Part shown: positions 43,003 through 52,760 of the stretch, in pieces
How the letters are laid out: each line of letters starts with the position of its first letter
How positions within the stretch are numbered: the first letter of the stretch is position 1
NCBI GenBank assembly: GCA_003247575.1
Contig: QJZC01000053.1
Coordinates: 62,001 to 126,000 of the forward strand
DNA length: 64,000 nucleotides
Direction of reading: 5' to 3'
Source of the DNA: Pseudomonadota bacterium
GTDB taxonomy: Bacteria; Myxococcota_A; UBA9160; SZUA-336
The notes under the pieces: model-generated
Databases searched by the model: none
What the model was told of the DNA's origin: nothing
The model's input: the letters and a program-made list of their open reading frames with translations, nothing else
Position numbers and translations under genes: made by a program

Positions 43003-43881
43003 ATGCACGACACGCGGTACGAAGCCCCTCGCAGCATCGAGGAGGCGGTCATCATGCTGTCATCGGGCAGTGTGGACGACGTTCGGGTCCTGGCGGGCGG
43101 CACCGATCTGCTGGTGCAGATGACGTCCGGGGGCCGATCTCCGTCGCTGATCATCAATCTCAAGCACATTCCCGAGCTGACTCGAATCCGCTTCGACGAC
43201 TCGGGCGCCCTATACCTCGGCGCAGCGGCGAACGCGTTCACGATCGGACAGAACGAGCGCATCCGACAACAGTTTCCCGGCCTGCACGAAGCGGTCGGGC
43301 TGATCGGGTCGGACCAGATTCAGGGACGCGCATCCGTCGGAGGCAACCTCTGCAACGCGTCGCCGGCGGCAGACACCATTCCCTCGCTGCTCACGTCCAA
43401 GGCGGTGTGCCACATCGCGGGACCGGGCGGTGCGACCCGCACGTTGCCCGTCTCCGAGTTCATACTCGGCCCAGGCCGAAACGCCCTGCAGGCCGGAGAG
43501 CTGCTCGTCGAGCTCGAGCTCCCCGCCCCTGCCGCACACTCCGCCGACGCATACCAGAGACTGATCCCACGCAGCGAGATGGACATCGCCGTCGTGGGCG
43601 TGTCCGTCCGCGTCACCGTGGACAACACCGGCACGTGCACCGATGCGAGTGTGGCGCTCGGTGCGGTCGCCCCGACTCCGATCCTGGTACCGGAAGCGGC
43701 GGCGGCGCTGGTCGGCACACGACTCGAGCCCGCGGACCTGGAACGAGCGGCCGCGGCGGCGAGCGCCGCCTGCCGCCCCCTAGACGACAAACGCGGCACC
43801 GCCGAATATCGTCGCCGCGTCGCCGGAGTGCTGACCAAGCGCGTGGCCGCCGAAGCCGCTGAACGCGCGCGGGGGAGATGA
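43003..43881 (+). CDS. molybdenum hydroxylase FAD-binding (medium, CoxM-like) subunit
   Basis: About 292 residues from the ATG at 43003-43005, with GCGGAGGA at good distance. FAD-site motifs of the CoxM/XdhB type are seen: VLAGGTDLLVQM (about 27-38) and SVGGNLCNASPAADTIP (about 107-123). The C-terminal domain has the usual AGVLTKRVAAEA helix. It passes electrons from the iron-sulfur subunit to FAD. It is the first gene of a medium-small-large subunit operon and overlaps the small-subunit gene by 4 bases. Confidence 0.92.
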   Translation: MHDTRYEAPRSIEEAVIMLSSGSVDDVRVLAGGTDLLVQMTSGGRSPSLIINLKHIPELTRIRFDDSGALYLGAAANAFTIGQNERIRQQFPGLHEAVGLIGSDQIQGRASVGGNLCNASPAADTIPSLLTSKAVCHIAGPGGATRTLPVSEFILGPGRNALQAGELLVELELPAPAAHSADAYQRLIPRSEMDIAVVGVSVRVTVDNTGTCTDASVALGAVAPTPILVPEAAAALVGTRLEPADLERAAAAASAACRPLDDKRGTAEYRRRVAGVLTKRVAAEAAERARGR

Positions 43882-44366
43882 GGATGCCGAAGCTGCACAT
43901 ACGAACCGAGATCAATGGAGAGCCCGCGGAGTTCCTCGCCGAGCCCCACCAGACCCTGCTCGACGCGCTGCGCAACGAGCTCGGGCTCACCGGGACCAAG
44001 GAAGGCTGCGGAACCGGAGACTGTGGCGCCTGCTCGGTGACCTTCGACGGACAGCTCGTCTGTTCGTGCCTCGTGCTGGCCGCCGAAGCCGAGGGCGCGC
44101 GCATCGGCACCGTCGAGGGATTGGCCTCCGGGGAGGCGCTCCACCCGCTACAGCAGAAGTTCCTCGAGCACGCCGCGCTCCAGTGCGGGGTCTGCACGCC
44201 GGGATTTCTGGTGGCTGCAAAGGCCCTGCTCGACCGGAACCCCGATCCAGACGAACGCACGGTACGTTACGCGTTGGCCGGTAACCTGTGTCGCTGCACC
44301 GGCTACGACAAGATCATCCGCGCAGTGCTCGACGCGGCAGCCGAGCTCCGAGGAGAACCCGCATGA
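43878..44366 (+). CDS. molybdenum hydroxylase [2Fe-2S] (small, CoxS-like) subunit
   Basis: 162 residues. Both clusters are complete: the plant-ferredoxin-type site GCGTGDCGACSV (about 43-54) with a later Cys in SCLVLA, and the C-terminal four-Cys domain QCGVCTPGF and NLCRCTGYDKII. It carries electrons from the molybdenum centre of the large subunit to FAD of the medium subunit. ATGA overlaps occur on both sides. Confidence 0.96.
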   Translation: MRMPKLHIRTEINGEPAEFLAEPHQTLLDALRNELGLTGTKEGCGTGDCGACSVTFDGQLVCSCLVLAAEAEGARIGTVEGLASGEALHPLQQKFLEHAALQCGVCTPGFLVAAKALLDRNPDPDERTVRYALAGNLCRCTGYDKIIRAVLDAAAELRGEPA

Positions 44367-46615
44367 CACAGCCTCGCTCGTTTCGCTACGTGGGTACGCG
44401 GCCGATCCGCCAGGACGGCGCCGAGAAGGTCACCGGCCGGGCAAACTTCGGCGCCGATCTGAGCTTTCCGGGCATGCTGTGGGGACGCGTGCTGCGCAGC
44501 CCCCACGCGCATGCGAAGGTCGTCTCGATCGACACGAGCGCGGCCTCCGAGATTCCTGGTGTCAAAGCGATCGTCACCTCGGCCGACCTGCCCGAGCAAC
44601 GCCCTGGCGGTGACCCCACCGACATGTACGACCTGACGCGCAACATCCTCGCGCGCGAGAAGGTGCTGTACGAGGGACACCCGATCGCAGCGGTGGCTGC
44701 GACCAGTCGCGAGATCGCCGACCGCGCGGTCGCCGCGATCCAGGTCGAGTACGAGCTGCTCGAGCCCGTGCTCGATCTCGACCGCGCGATCGCTCCCGAC
44801 GCCCCGATCCTGCACGCAGAACTGCGCTGTGCTGGGAGCGACCCCAAGCCCGAGGGACCCACCAACGTCGCGAGCCGCATCCTGATCGAGCGCGGGGACG
44901 TAGAGCGTGCGTTCGCCGATGCCGACGTCGTGATCGAACGCGAATTCACCACCCCGACCGTCCACCAGGGCTACATCGAGCCCTTCGCCTGCGTCGCGCG
45001 CACGACGGAAGACGGACAGTCCACGCTGTGGTGCTGCACGCAAGGCCCGTTCACGGTGCGTTCACTCTGCGCGGCGTTGCTGCGGATCGAGACCTCGAAG
45101 ATCAAGGTGATCCCGAGCGAGATCGGCGGTGGCTTCGGCGGCAAGACCACCGTGTATCAGGAGCCGCTCGCCCTGCTGCTGTCGCGCAAGAGCGGGCGCG
45201 CGGTGAAGATGGTGATGACCCGCCAGGAAGTCTTCCGCGCCACTGGACCGGCGTCCGCCAGCCGCATTCGCGTCAAGCTCGGCGCGAAGCGGGACGGAAC
45301 GCTCACCGCTGCCGAGGCCTCACTCGCCTACGAAGCGGGCGCGTTCAAGGGCTCACCGGTGGTCGCCGGAGCCATGGCGATGTTCGCCATGTACGACCTG
45401 CCGAGCGTCCGCATCGAAGGCTTCGACGTCGTCACGAACAAGCCCAAGGTCAACGCCTACCGTGCTCCCGGTGCTCCGATGGCAACGTTCGCTTCGGAGA
45501 GCGTCGTCGACGAGCTCGCGGCGAGCCTCGAGATGGATCCGATCGAGTTCCGGTTGAAGAACGCGGTCCGCCAGGGGAGCGTCGCGGTCTACGGCCCCAA
45601 GCTCAAGGCGGTCGGGCTCGTGGAGTGCCTCGAGGCGCTGCGCGATTCGGAGCACTACCGCACGCCGCTCAGCGAGAACCAGGGGCGCGGCATCGCCTGC
45701 GGGTTCTGGTTCAACGGCAACATGCAGTCCAGTGCGCAGATCCACGTGAACGAAGACGGCACCGCGACCGTGGTATCCGGGTGTCCGGACATCGGCGGCT
45801 CGCGCGCATCCCTGGCGCTCATGGCCGCCGAGGAGCTGGGAATCCCCGTGGAGCAGATTCGCCCGATCGTCGCCGACACCGAGACGATCGGCTACAACGA
45901 TGGAACGGGCGGAAGCCGGGTCACGTACGCGACCGGCACCGCGGTGATCGAAGCCGCGCGCGACATCGTGCTGCAGCTGCGCCAGCGGGCCGCAGCATTC
46001 TGGGACACGCAGCTCGAGAACGTGGGCTACGAAGATGGCAAGGCGATTCCCCTCGGAGACGCCGCCGAGAACCAGCAGCCGCTGCCCCTGAGCACGCTTG
46101 CGCGTCGCGCCGCACGCATGGGCGGACCCATCGTCGGGCGCTCGACCTGGACTGCACGCGGGAATGGTCCGAGCTTTGCCGCACATCTGGTAGACGTCGA
46201 GGTCGATCCCGAAACTGGGCGGGTCGAAGTCCTGCGCTACACCGCGGCTCAAGACGCTGGGAAGGCGATCCACCCGAGCTACGTCGAAGGCCAATACCAG
46301 GGCGGCGCCGTGCAGGGCATCGGCTGGGCTCTGAACGAAGCCTACTTCTACGACGCGGAGGGGCACCTGCAGAACGCCAGCTTCCTCGACTACCGTATGC
46401 CGGTCGCCTCGGACCTGCCGATGATCGACACGATCGTGGTCGAGGTTCCGAATCCCAACCACCCGTACGGCGTCCGCGGCGTGGGCGAGACCAGCATCGT
46501 GCCGCCGCTCGCTGCCGTGGCCAACGCGGTCCAGGCGGCCACGGGGATTCGCTTCGTCGATCTGCCGATGTCCCCACCGGCCGTCCTCGCCGCGATCGAC
46601 CGCACGCGAGGCTGA
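44363..46615 (+). CDS. molybdenum hydroxylase molybdopterin-binding (large, CoxL/XdhA-like) subunit
   Basis: About 750 residues from the ATG at 44363-44365, overlapping the small-subunit stop. Cofactor motifs are present: GGGFGGKT (about 256), VNAYRAPGAP in the active-site loop, and the base GVGETS near the C-terminus. The loop is AYRAPGAP, not the AYRCSFR of form I CO dehydrogenase, so this is not a true CO dehydrogenase; an aldehyde, nicotinate, quinoline or purine-type hydroxylase is likelier. The enzyme is a cytoplasmic (alpha-beta-gamma)2 complex with the two genes upstream. Substrate unknown. Confidence 0.93.
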   Translation: MTQPRSFRYVGTRPIRQDGAEKVTGRANFGADLSFPGMLWGRVLRSPHAHAKVVSIDTSAASEIPGVKAIVTSADLPEQRPGGDPTDMYDLTRNILAREKVLYEGHPIAAVAATSREIADRAVAAIQVEYELLEPVLDLDRAIAPDAPILHAELRCAGSDPKPEGPTNVASRILIERGDVERAFADADVVIEREFTTPTVHQGYIEPFACVARTTEDGQSTLWCCTQGPFTVRSLCAALLRIETSKIKVIPSEIGGGFGGKTTVYQEPLALLLSRKSGRAVKMVMTRQEVFRATGPASASRIRVKLGAKRDGTLTAAEASLAYEAGAFKGSPVVAGAMAMFAMYDLPSVRIEGFDVVTNKPKVNAYRAPGAPMATFASESVVDELAASLEMDPIEFRLKNAVRQGSVAVYGPKLKAVGLVECLEALRDSEHYRTPLSENQGRGIACGFWFNGNMQSSAQIHVNEDGTATVVSGCPDIGGSRASLALMAAEELGIPVEQIRPIVADTETIGYNDGTGGSRVTYATGTAVIEAARDIVLQLRQRAAAFWDTQLENVGYEDGKAIPLGDAAENQQPLPLSTLARRAARMGGPIVGRSTWTARGNGPSFAAHLVDVEVDPETGRVEVLRYTAAQDAGKAIHPSYVEGQYQGGAVQGIGWALNEAYFYDAEGHLQNASFLDYRMPVASDLPMIDTIVVEVPNPNHPYGVRGVGETSIVPPLAAVANAVQAATGIRFVDLPMSPPAVLAAIDRTRG

Positions 46616-46621
46616 GCCCCG

Positions 46622-46867
46622 ATGGTCACGGTTCATCTGCCCAAGTCGCTCCAGAGCTACTCCGACGGCGCGCCGTCGGTGCAGATCGAGGCGGGAACCG
46701 TGCGACAGCTCATCCTGGAGCTCGATCGGCGCTATCCGGGACTGGGCGCAGAGCTTCGCTCGGGCATGGCGATCGCGATCGACGGCGAGATCATCCAGGA
46801 GCCCCTGCTGGAACGCCTGGGTGCGGAGAGCGAAGTGCACTTCCTACCGCCGATCGGCGGCGGATAG
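46622..46867 (+). CDS. MoaD/ThiS-like sulfur-carrier protein
   Basis: 81 residues ending in GG, as needed for C-terminal thiocarboxylation. The beta-grasp pattern is visible: MVTVHLPKSLQSYSDG, then GTVRQLILELDRRYPGL, and EVHFLPPIGGG. It follows the large-subunit gene by six bases, in the same operon. It may provide sulfur for the molybdenum cofactor of this hydroxylase, which would be a dedicated MoaD-like carrier; no adenylating partner is nearby. Confidence 0.85.
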   Translation: MVTVHLPKSLQSYSDGAPSVQIEAGTVRQLILELDRRYPGLGAELRSGMAIAIDGEIIQEPLLERLGAESEVHFLPPIGGG

Positions 46868-46877
46868 TCAATGCAAG

Positions 46878-47684
46878 TCAGCGCGCGGCGCGCGCATAGG
46901 CCTCGGTCAGCACTCGGCTGGCATGCAGGCTTGCGCGATTGCGGTGCCGCAGCGGATACGATGCCGTGATCTCTGGCAGCTGATCCGCGATCTGCTGTCG
47001 ATTCACGACCACGCCGGCAGGCACGTAACGGTGTTCGGGAATCGTCACACCGAGGACGGCCGCGCCCGGCTCGATCACGACTCCGCGCCCGATTCGGGCT
47101 CCCGAGACGAGCGCCTTCATTCCGATCCACACTCCCTCGGCGACGTGGACCGGCCCATGCAGCTGGGCCTGGTGCTCGACCGATACATCGCCGGCCACAT
47201 ACACCGAGTAGCGCTCGCCCTCGATCTCGATCTGATTGACGGGCACCGGAGCTCCGTGCATGTGACTCGGCAGGCCGTGGATCACTACTCCGTCCTGCAG
47301 ATTCGAACCGGGGCCGATCCAGATGGGCGCCCCCTCATCCGCTCGCACGGACACGAGCGGCGCAACCAGCACGCGCTCCCCCAGGCGCACGTCGCCCCAG
47401 ATCACGGCGGTCGGATCCACGTAGCTCGTGCTGGGCACCTGCGGCGAAGAAACCTGCGGGGTCCACGGCGTAGGCTGATTTGATCGTAGATGGGAAAAGC
47501 CTGCGCTCTTCGCTGGCGTATCGTCCACCGGACGCGCCGCGCGCAGACGCGGAGCATGCTGTCCCCAGTTGTTGCCGGAGACCGGCGGCATCTCGGAGCG
47601 CTGGCCAAGTGGCGCTTGAAACCAGTATGCAGCCGTTGCACCGCACAACCATGCGGCAAATGCCAAGGAACCGATTCGCTCCAC
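46878..47684 (-). CDS. gamma-class (Cam-type) carbonic anhydrase with N-terminal membrane anchor
   Basis: About 268 residues from a GTG at 47682-47684 (the frame is open further upstream). The start is followed by a hydrophobic signal/anchor (SLAFAAWLCGATAAYWF), then a linker and a left-handed beta-helix. The catalytic pattern of Methanosarcina Cam is kept: SVRADEG (Arg, Asp, Glu), DGVVIHG (Zn His), VSVEHQAQLHGP (two further Zn His), and the extra acidic loop region (VNQIEIEGERYSVYVAG). It should hydrate CO2 outside the cytoplasmic membrane. It lies convergent with the molybdenum-hydroxylase operon, only 10 bases from moaD-like. Confidence 0.88.
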   Translation of the reverse strand: MERIGSLAFAAWLCGATAAYWFQAPLGQRSEMPPVSGNNWGQHAPRLRAARPVDDTPAKSAGFSHLRSNQPTPWTPQVSSPQVPSTSYVDPTAVIWGDVRLGERVLVAPLVSVRADEGAPIWIGPGSNLQDGVVIHGLPSHMHGAPVPVNQIEIEGERYSVYVAGDVSVEHQAQLHGPVHVAEGVWIGMKALVSGARIGRGVVIEPGAAVLGVTIPEHRYVPAGVVVNRQQIADQLPEITASYPLRHRNRASLHASRVLTEAYARAAR

Positions 47685-48125
47685 GACCCAATGCCCCCCG
47701 CTGCTCGATCGACGAATCTGCGAGCAGGCTTGACTCGATGCGGGCGTAGGTGCCACTCGCACTCGACCTGCATATTCGCGGAAATCTTCCCGCGTCGTTC
47801 AGTGTCACAAGAAGGCGTTCCGTTCTCGATCCAGCTTCGACCGCAATCCAAGACCACACGGAAACGAAACCGACCGTTCATTCTCCGTGGGGGATTGGGT
47901 GCAGGCTTGACGCCTGGGGTTCAATCTCGTCTGATACAGTCACTAAGCTCACTCGGTGTCCGCTCGAAGCTCGAGCAGCGCGCCTGGACGCAATGACGAC
48001 CGAGCCCGCGTCCGTAGATCCTCGCGAATGCCGATCGCCAGGCGTATTTCGACATGCAACCTCGAGAAGCAACCTCGACAGGAAATGGCTAGACGGGCGG
48101 CTGCTCGCAACAGGGAGACCACGAG
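47685..48125. other. intergenic region between carbonic anhydrase and thiolase genes
   Basis: About 440 bases between divergent genes with no gene-like frame. It should carry both promoters. TTGACG at 47907-47912 is followed by GATACA 20 bases later, a poor match to a sigma-70 promoter. No repeats or RNA genes were seen. Confidence 0.4.
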
Positions 48126-49430
48126 ATGAAGGGACAAGGCGTCGTACTGGTGGACGGGGTGCGCTCCGCATTTGCGCGGGGTGGCCGAGGCAAGCTGGTC
48201 GCCACGCGACTGGATGATGCAGGGGCGACGGTTCTACGGGGTCTGCTCGACCGGAATCCGAAGGTCAAGGACAGCATGATCGAGGACGTGGGCCTCGGAA
48301 ACGTGAGTGGCCGCGGTGAGTTCACCGGTCTGGGCTTCGTCGCCCGCCTCGCCGGACTGCCGCTCGAAGCCTGCTCCTTCAACAGCAACCGCCAATGCGG
48401 ATCCAGCATGGAGACCTTGCATCGTGTCGCGATGTCGATCGCGGTCGGCTCGATCGAGTGCGGTGTCGCGCTCGGCATCGAGCGGATGGGTCGAACCCTG
48501 GGTGGCGGAGGTGGACGCCGCGAGACAACTTCGATCACCAAGCTCAACGTGAAGCTCTTTCAGATGAATTCGGCACAGCGCAGCATGGCTCCGGATCACG
48601 ATCAGCACTTCTCCGTCCCCTTTCCCGACTACATCCTGAAGTCGCCACCGCTTCAGAGCATGACTCAGACGGCGCAGAATGTGGCCGAAGTGTACTCATT
48701 GACGCGCGCGGAGCTGGACGCATTCGCGGTGAAGAGCCATCAGAAGACGGATGCCGCATACGCGAAGGGCATCTACAAGGACGAGATCATCCCGCTCGCG
48801 ATCAACGAACCCGTCTTCGACGACAACGGGAACTGGGTCGAAGAGCAGACGGGCAAGGAAACCGTCTTCGACCGCGATGAGTGCATCCGACCGGGCACCA
48901 CGGCAGACAAGCTGGCCGAGCTCAGCCCGGTGCGCGGGGTCATCAGCTTCGGAGAGAAGGAGCTTCGGATCACGGCGGGGAACTCTTGCCCAACCAACGA
49001 CGGCATCTCTGCAGCGCTACTGATGAGCGAGAGCAAGGCGCTCGAGCTCGGCCTGGAGCCGCTGGCGCGAATCATCGGAGTCGCAGTGGGCGGCGTGAAG
49101 CCGCAACTCATGGGCCTGGGACCGATCCCCGCAACCCACAAGGCCCTGCGGGTCGCCGGGATCGAGGCTTCGCAGATCGACCGCGTCGAATTCAACGAAG
49201 CCTTTGCAGCTCAGGTGATTCCGTCACTGAAGGAGCTCGGAATCGCCGAGGAGAAGGTGAACGTGAACGGCGGCTCGATCGCGATCGGGCACCCGCTCGG
49301 TGCAACGGGCGCGCGACTCGTCACCACGGTGGCCAAGGAGCTGCGACGCTCGGGGCAGCGCTATGGCCTGGCCACCCAGTGCATCGGAGCGGGCATGGGC
49401 ATCTCGACGATCGTCGAGGCACTCGACTAG
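48126..49430 (+). CDS. thiolase (acetyl-CoA acyltransferase, FadI/FadA-like)
   Basis: 434 residues, typical thiolase length. The acylation Cys lies in NRQCGSSME (about 88-96), the His in GGSIAIGHPLGATGAR, and the base Cys in ATQCIGAGMG near the C-terminus. NEAFAAQV is also conserved. It cleaves 3-ketoacyl-CoA or condenses acetyl-CoA, in the cytoplasm. No other fatty acid degradation gene is adjacent, so chain length and direction are open. GGAGACC precedes the ATG. Confidence 0.94.
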   Translation: MKGQGVVLVDGVRSAFARGGRGKLVATRLDDAGATVLRGLLDRNPKVKDSMIEDVGLGNVSGRGEFTGLGFVARLAGLPLEACSFNSNRQCGSSMETLHRVAMSIAVGSIECGVALGIERMGRTLGGGGGRRETTSITKLNVKLFQMNSAQRSMAPDHDQHFSVPFPDYILKSPPLQSMTQTAQNVAEVYSLTRAELDAFAVKSHQKTDAAYAKGIYKDEIIPLAINEPVFDDNGNWVEEQTGKETVFDRDECIRPGTTADKLAELSPVRGVISFGEKELRITAGNSCPTNDGISAALLMSESKALELGLEPLARIIGVAVGGVKPQLMGLGPIPATHKALRVAGIEASQIDRVEFNEAFAAQVIPSLKELGIAEEKVNVNGGSIAIGHPLGATGARLVTTVAKELRRSGQRYGLATQCIGAGMGISTIVEALD

Positions 49431-49457
49431 TCCGGAGATTTCACCAGCCCGGGCAGG

Positions 49458-49528
49458 GGCTCTGGAATCGCGTACCTCGGGCCTGGTCGCGGACTCCCAA
49501 CGGCCCGGAGGTACGCGATTCCAGAGCC
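49458..49528. terminator. long inverted repeat between convergent genes, probable bidirectional terminator
   Basis: Two perfect 21-bp arms (49458-49478 and 49508-49528) starting GGCTCTGGAATCGCG, extended by GGGCC/GGCCC with a one-base bulge, leaving a loop of about 20 bases. It starts 28 bases past the thiolase stop and lies about 120 bases past the stop of the convergent nickel-transporter-like gene. No clear T-tract follows. A genomic palindromic repeat unit is the alternative. Confidence 0.6.
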
Positions 49529-49651
49529 TTGGTCGTCCGGGGCGGGCCGGGAGGGGGACGGCGTGGATTCGTTGAAGCACCTCGACGGACCGCTGCGCAT
49601 GGGGATTCGTGGTTTGTCTTCGGAAACAAGCACTTGGCACGAGGTGTGGCC

Positions 49652-50458
49652 TCACGCGTGCTCGTGGTGCATCCAGCTCGGTAGCTCGAACCACTGGTGG
49701 GCCACCAGCCACAGCACTCCGCCCACGATCGCGACCCAACAGGTCGCTCGAAAGACGCGCCGGTAGCGGCCCCCGAAACGGCCCTGCGCATCGATGCGCG
49801 AGGCCATGCTCCCGAGCATGGCTCCGAAAGCAGCCATCGCCGCGACCGTGCCGCAACCGACTCCGAGCAGGTAGACCACCACCTCGCTCCATGCATCGAA
49901 ACCCAGGGTCGGAAGCGCGACCAGGAAGACTCCGGTGCCCCCCACCGCATGGATCAGTCCGACGCCGAAAGCCATGCGCGTATGCACGTGCGAGGGTGAC
50001 CCCTCGTCCGAGGGCTCCGCACGCAGTGCGAGCCCGCCGCTCCCCTCTAACGGGCCCTCTACCTGATCGTCCGAAGGCACGGGATCGTCGGACAGCGAAT
50101 GCACGCATGCGGAGTGCTCGGGCGCCGCGTGCCCGCGATGGAGCAGTCCCCAGGCACCGACCCCGATCAGAACGAGCCCGATGAGCCACTCGCCACTCGC
50201 CCCGAGCCAACGGACGTCGAACCACCCCCGCAGGGCCTGCACAACGAAAGCGAGGCTGACCAGGCCCAGGGCGTGGCCGATTCCCCACTGAAGGCCCACC
50301 CGATAGCCGCGCTTGCCTGCGTCGAGACACAGGGGTAGGAGGGCCATCCAGTGATCCGGGCTCAGAACGTGGAGCGCTCCGAATCCCAGGCCAGCGCTGC
50401 CGAGCAGCACCAGCTCGGCAAGCCCATTCGGTTCCACGACGGCGCGCCCCTCCACCAA
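49652..50458 (-). CDS. nickel/cobalt-transporter-like membrane protein (HX4DH type)
   Basis: 268 residues, about six transmembrane helices. Helix 2 has ALHVLSPDHWMALLP, giving the H-x4-D-H metal motif of NiCoT/RcnA/UreH-type transporters, followed by GIGHALGLV. The middle loop is rich in His, Asp and Glu, and the protein ends WMHHEHA. The arrangement suggests Ni2+ or Co2+ transport, possibly export. No nickel enzyme is nearby. It is divergent from the SUF operon regulator, with 173 bases between. Confidence 0.8.
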   Translation of the reverse strand: MVEGRAVVEPNGLAELVLLGSAGLGFGALHVLSPDHWMALLPLCLDAGKRGYRVGLQWGIGHALGLVSLAFVVQALRGWFDVRWLGASGEWLIGLVLIGVGAWGLLHRGHAAPEHSACVHSLSDDPVPSDDQVEGPLEGSGGLALRAEPSDEGSPSHVHTRMAFGVGLIHAVGGTGVFLVALPTLGFDAWSEVVVYLLGVGCGTVAAMAAFGAMLGSMASRIDAQGRFGGRYRRVFRATCWVAIVGGVLWLVAHQWFELPSWMHHEHA

Positions 50459-50597
50459 GCGGCGGCACTATACCCCCACGGGCCCACGCGAGCCAGCGCC
50501 GTCACGCGCGGTTCCCTCCGAACTGCCAAGGGGCCTCGGCCGGATTGCGCGTCCCCTGCCCCCCACAAGGCACGCGAGGGGCGCGCCGAAATCAATC

Positions 50598-50624
50598 TTG
50601 ACTAGTCCGTATATTTTTCTAGGA
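50598..50624 (+). promoter_or_regulatory. AT-rich promoter/Rrf2 operator candidate upstream of the SUF operon
   Basis: TTGACTAGTCCGTATAT followed by a T-run lies immediately before the regulator gene; TTGACT is at 50598-50603 and AGGA at 50621-50624 is the ribosome site. ACTAGT is a short palindrome. The region is AT-rich in GC-rich DNA, as expected for an autoregulated promoter of an IscR/SufR-type gene. The exact -10 is not clear. Confidence 0.4.
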
Positions 50625-50631
50625 TGCGCTC

Positions 50632-51132
50632 ATGCACCTGCTCGCCCAAGAAGAGTATGGCCTGCGCTGCATGCTCCAAGTCGTGCGCAGCGGGGGCGCT
50701 CAACCGCTGACGATTCCGCAGATCGCCGAGGCGGAGGGGCTCAGTAGCGAATATACGGCGAAGCTGATGCGGACCCTGCGCCAGGGCGGCTTGCTGACGA
50801 GCACTCGTGGGGCGGGTGGCGGCTACCAGCTAGCGCGCCCGGCCGCCGAGATCACCGCATGGCACGTAATCCAGGTGCTCGGAGGCAGCTTCTTCCCAGA
50901 GGGATTCTGCGAGTCGCATCCGGGCCAACGCCGCGACTGCGTACGGAGCACGGATTGCTCCGTGCGGGCCCTCTGGCAGAAGCTCGAAGCCGTCGTGCGC
51001 GAGGTTCTCGAGAGCGTCTCACTGGCGGACATGCAACGACGCGAGCCAGATCTGCTGCATCTGCTGGGCACGTGTAGCGAGCTTTCCGGCGACGGAGCGA
51101 GATCCCAGCCCACGGATGCGACGTCCTCGTAG
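50632..51132 (+). CDS. Rrf2-family iron-sulfur regulator of the SUF operon (IscR/SufR-like)
   Basis: 166 residues. The Rrf2 winged-helix domain is clear: MHLLAQEEYGLRCMLQVV, PLTIPQIAEAEGLSSEYTAK, LMRTLRQGGLLTSTRGAGGG. The C-terminal part holds three cysteines (FCES, DCVR, DCSVR) in the spacing used by IscR-type proteins for a [2Fe-2S] cluster. It senses cluster supply and represses the operon. It is the first gene of the unit, 173 bases before sufB. Confidence 0.88.
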   Translation: MHLLAQEEYGLRCMLQVVRSGGAQPLTIPQIAEAEGLSSEYTAKLMRTLRQGGLLTSTRGAGGGYQLARPAAEITAWHVIQVLGGSFFPEGFCESHPGQRRDCVRSTDCSVRALWQKLEAVVREVLESVSLADMQRREPDLLHLLGTCSELSGDGARSQPTDATSS

Positions 51133-51157
51133 GCAAGCCATGCGACATCCGCAGAAT

Positions 51158-51202
51158 GATTCTGGGCACATCGGTTCTGGGCGTATCGGTTCTGGGCACA
51201 TG
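51158..51202. repeat. triple 15-bp tandem repeat before sufB
   Basis: Three head-to-tail copies, GATTCTGGGCACATC, GGTTCTGGGCGTATC and GGTTCTGGGCACATG, lie between the regulator and sufB, starting 26 bases past the regulator stop and ending about 100 bases before sufB. They have 15-bp period, so they repeat every 1.4 helical turns, and read in frame as SGHIG-type pentapeptides although no gene is here. Confidence 0.75.
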
Positions 51203-51305
51203 GAGAGGACGCGGCACCCATCCCCCGCGTGCGCGAATGCGCGATCCGCTCGGGCGAGCCGACACGTGGAAGATCCCCGGCGAGAAGAAGTAGCAAGGAG
51301 CAGCG

Positions 51306-52756
<1,451 letters not shown>

Positions 52757-52760
<4 letters not shown>

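Noticed and set aside
44363..46615. The operon as a true CO dehydrogenase.
   Set aside because: The large subunit lacks the AYRCSFR loop of form I enzymes.
45353..46840. Long antisense frame opposite the molybdenum-hydroxylase large subunit.
   Set aside because: Same reason; the plus-strand gene has cofactor motifs throughout.
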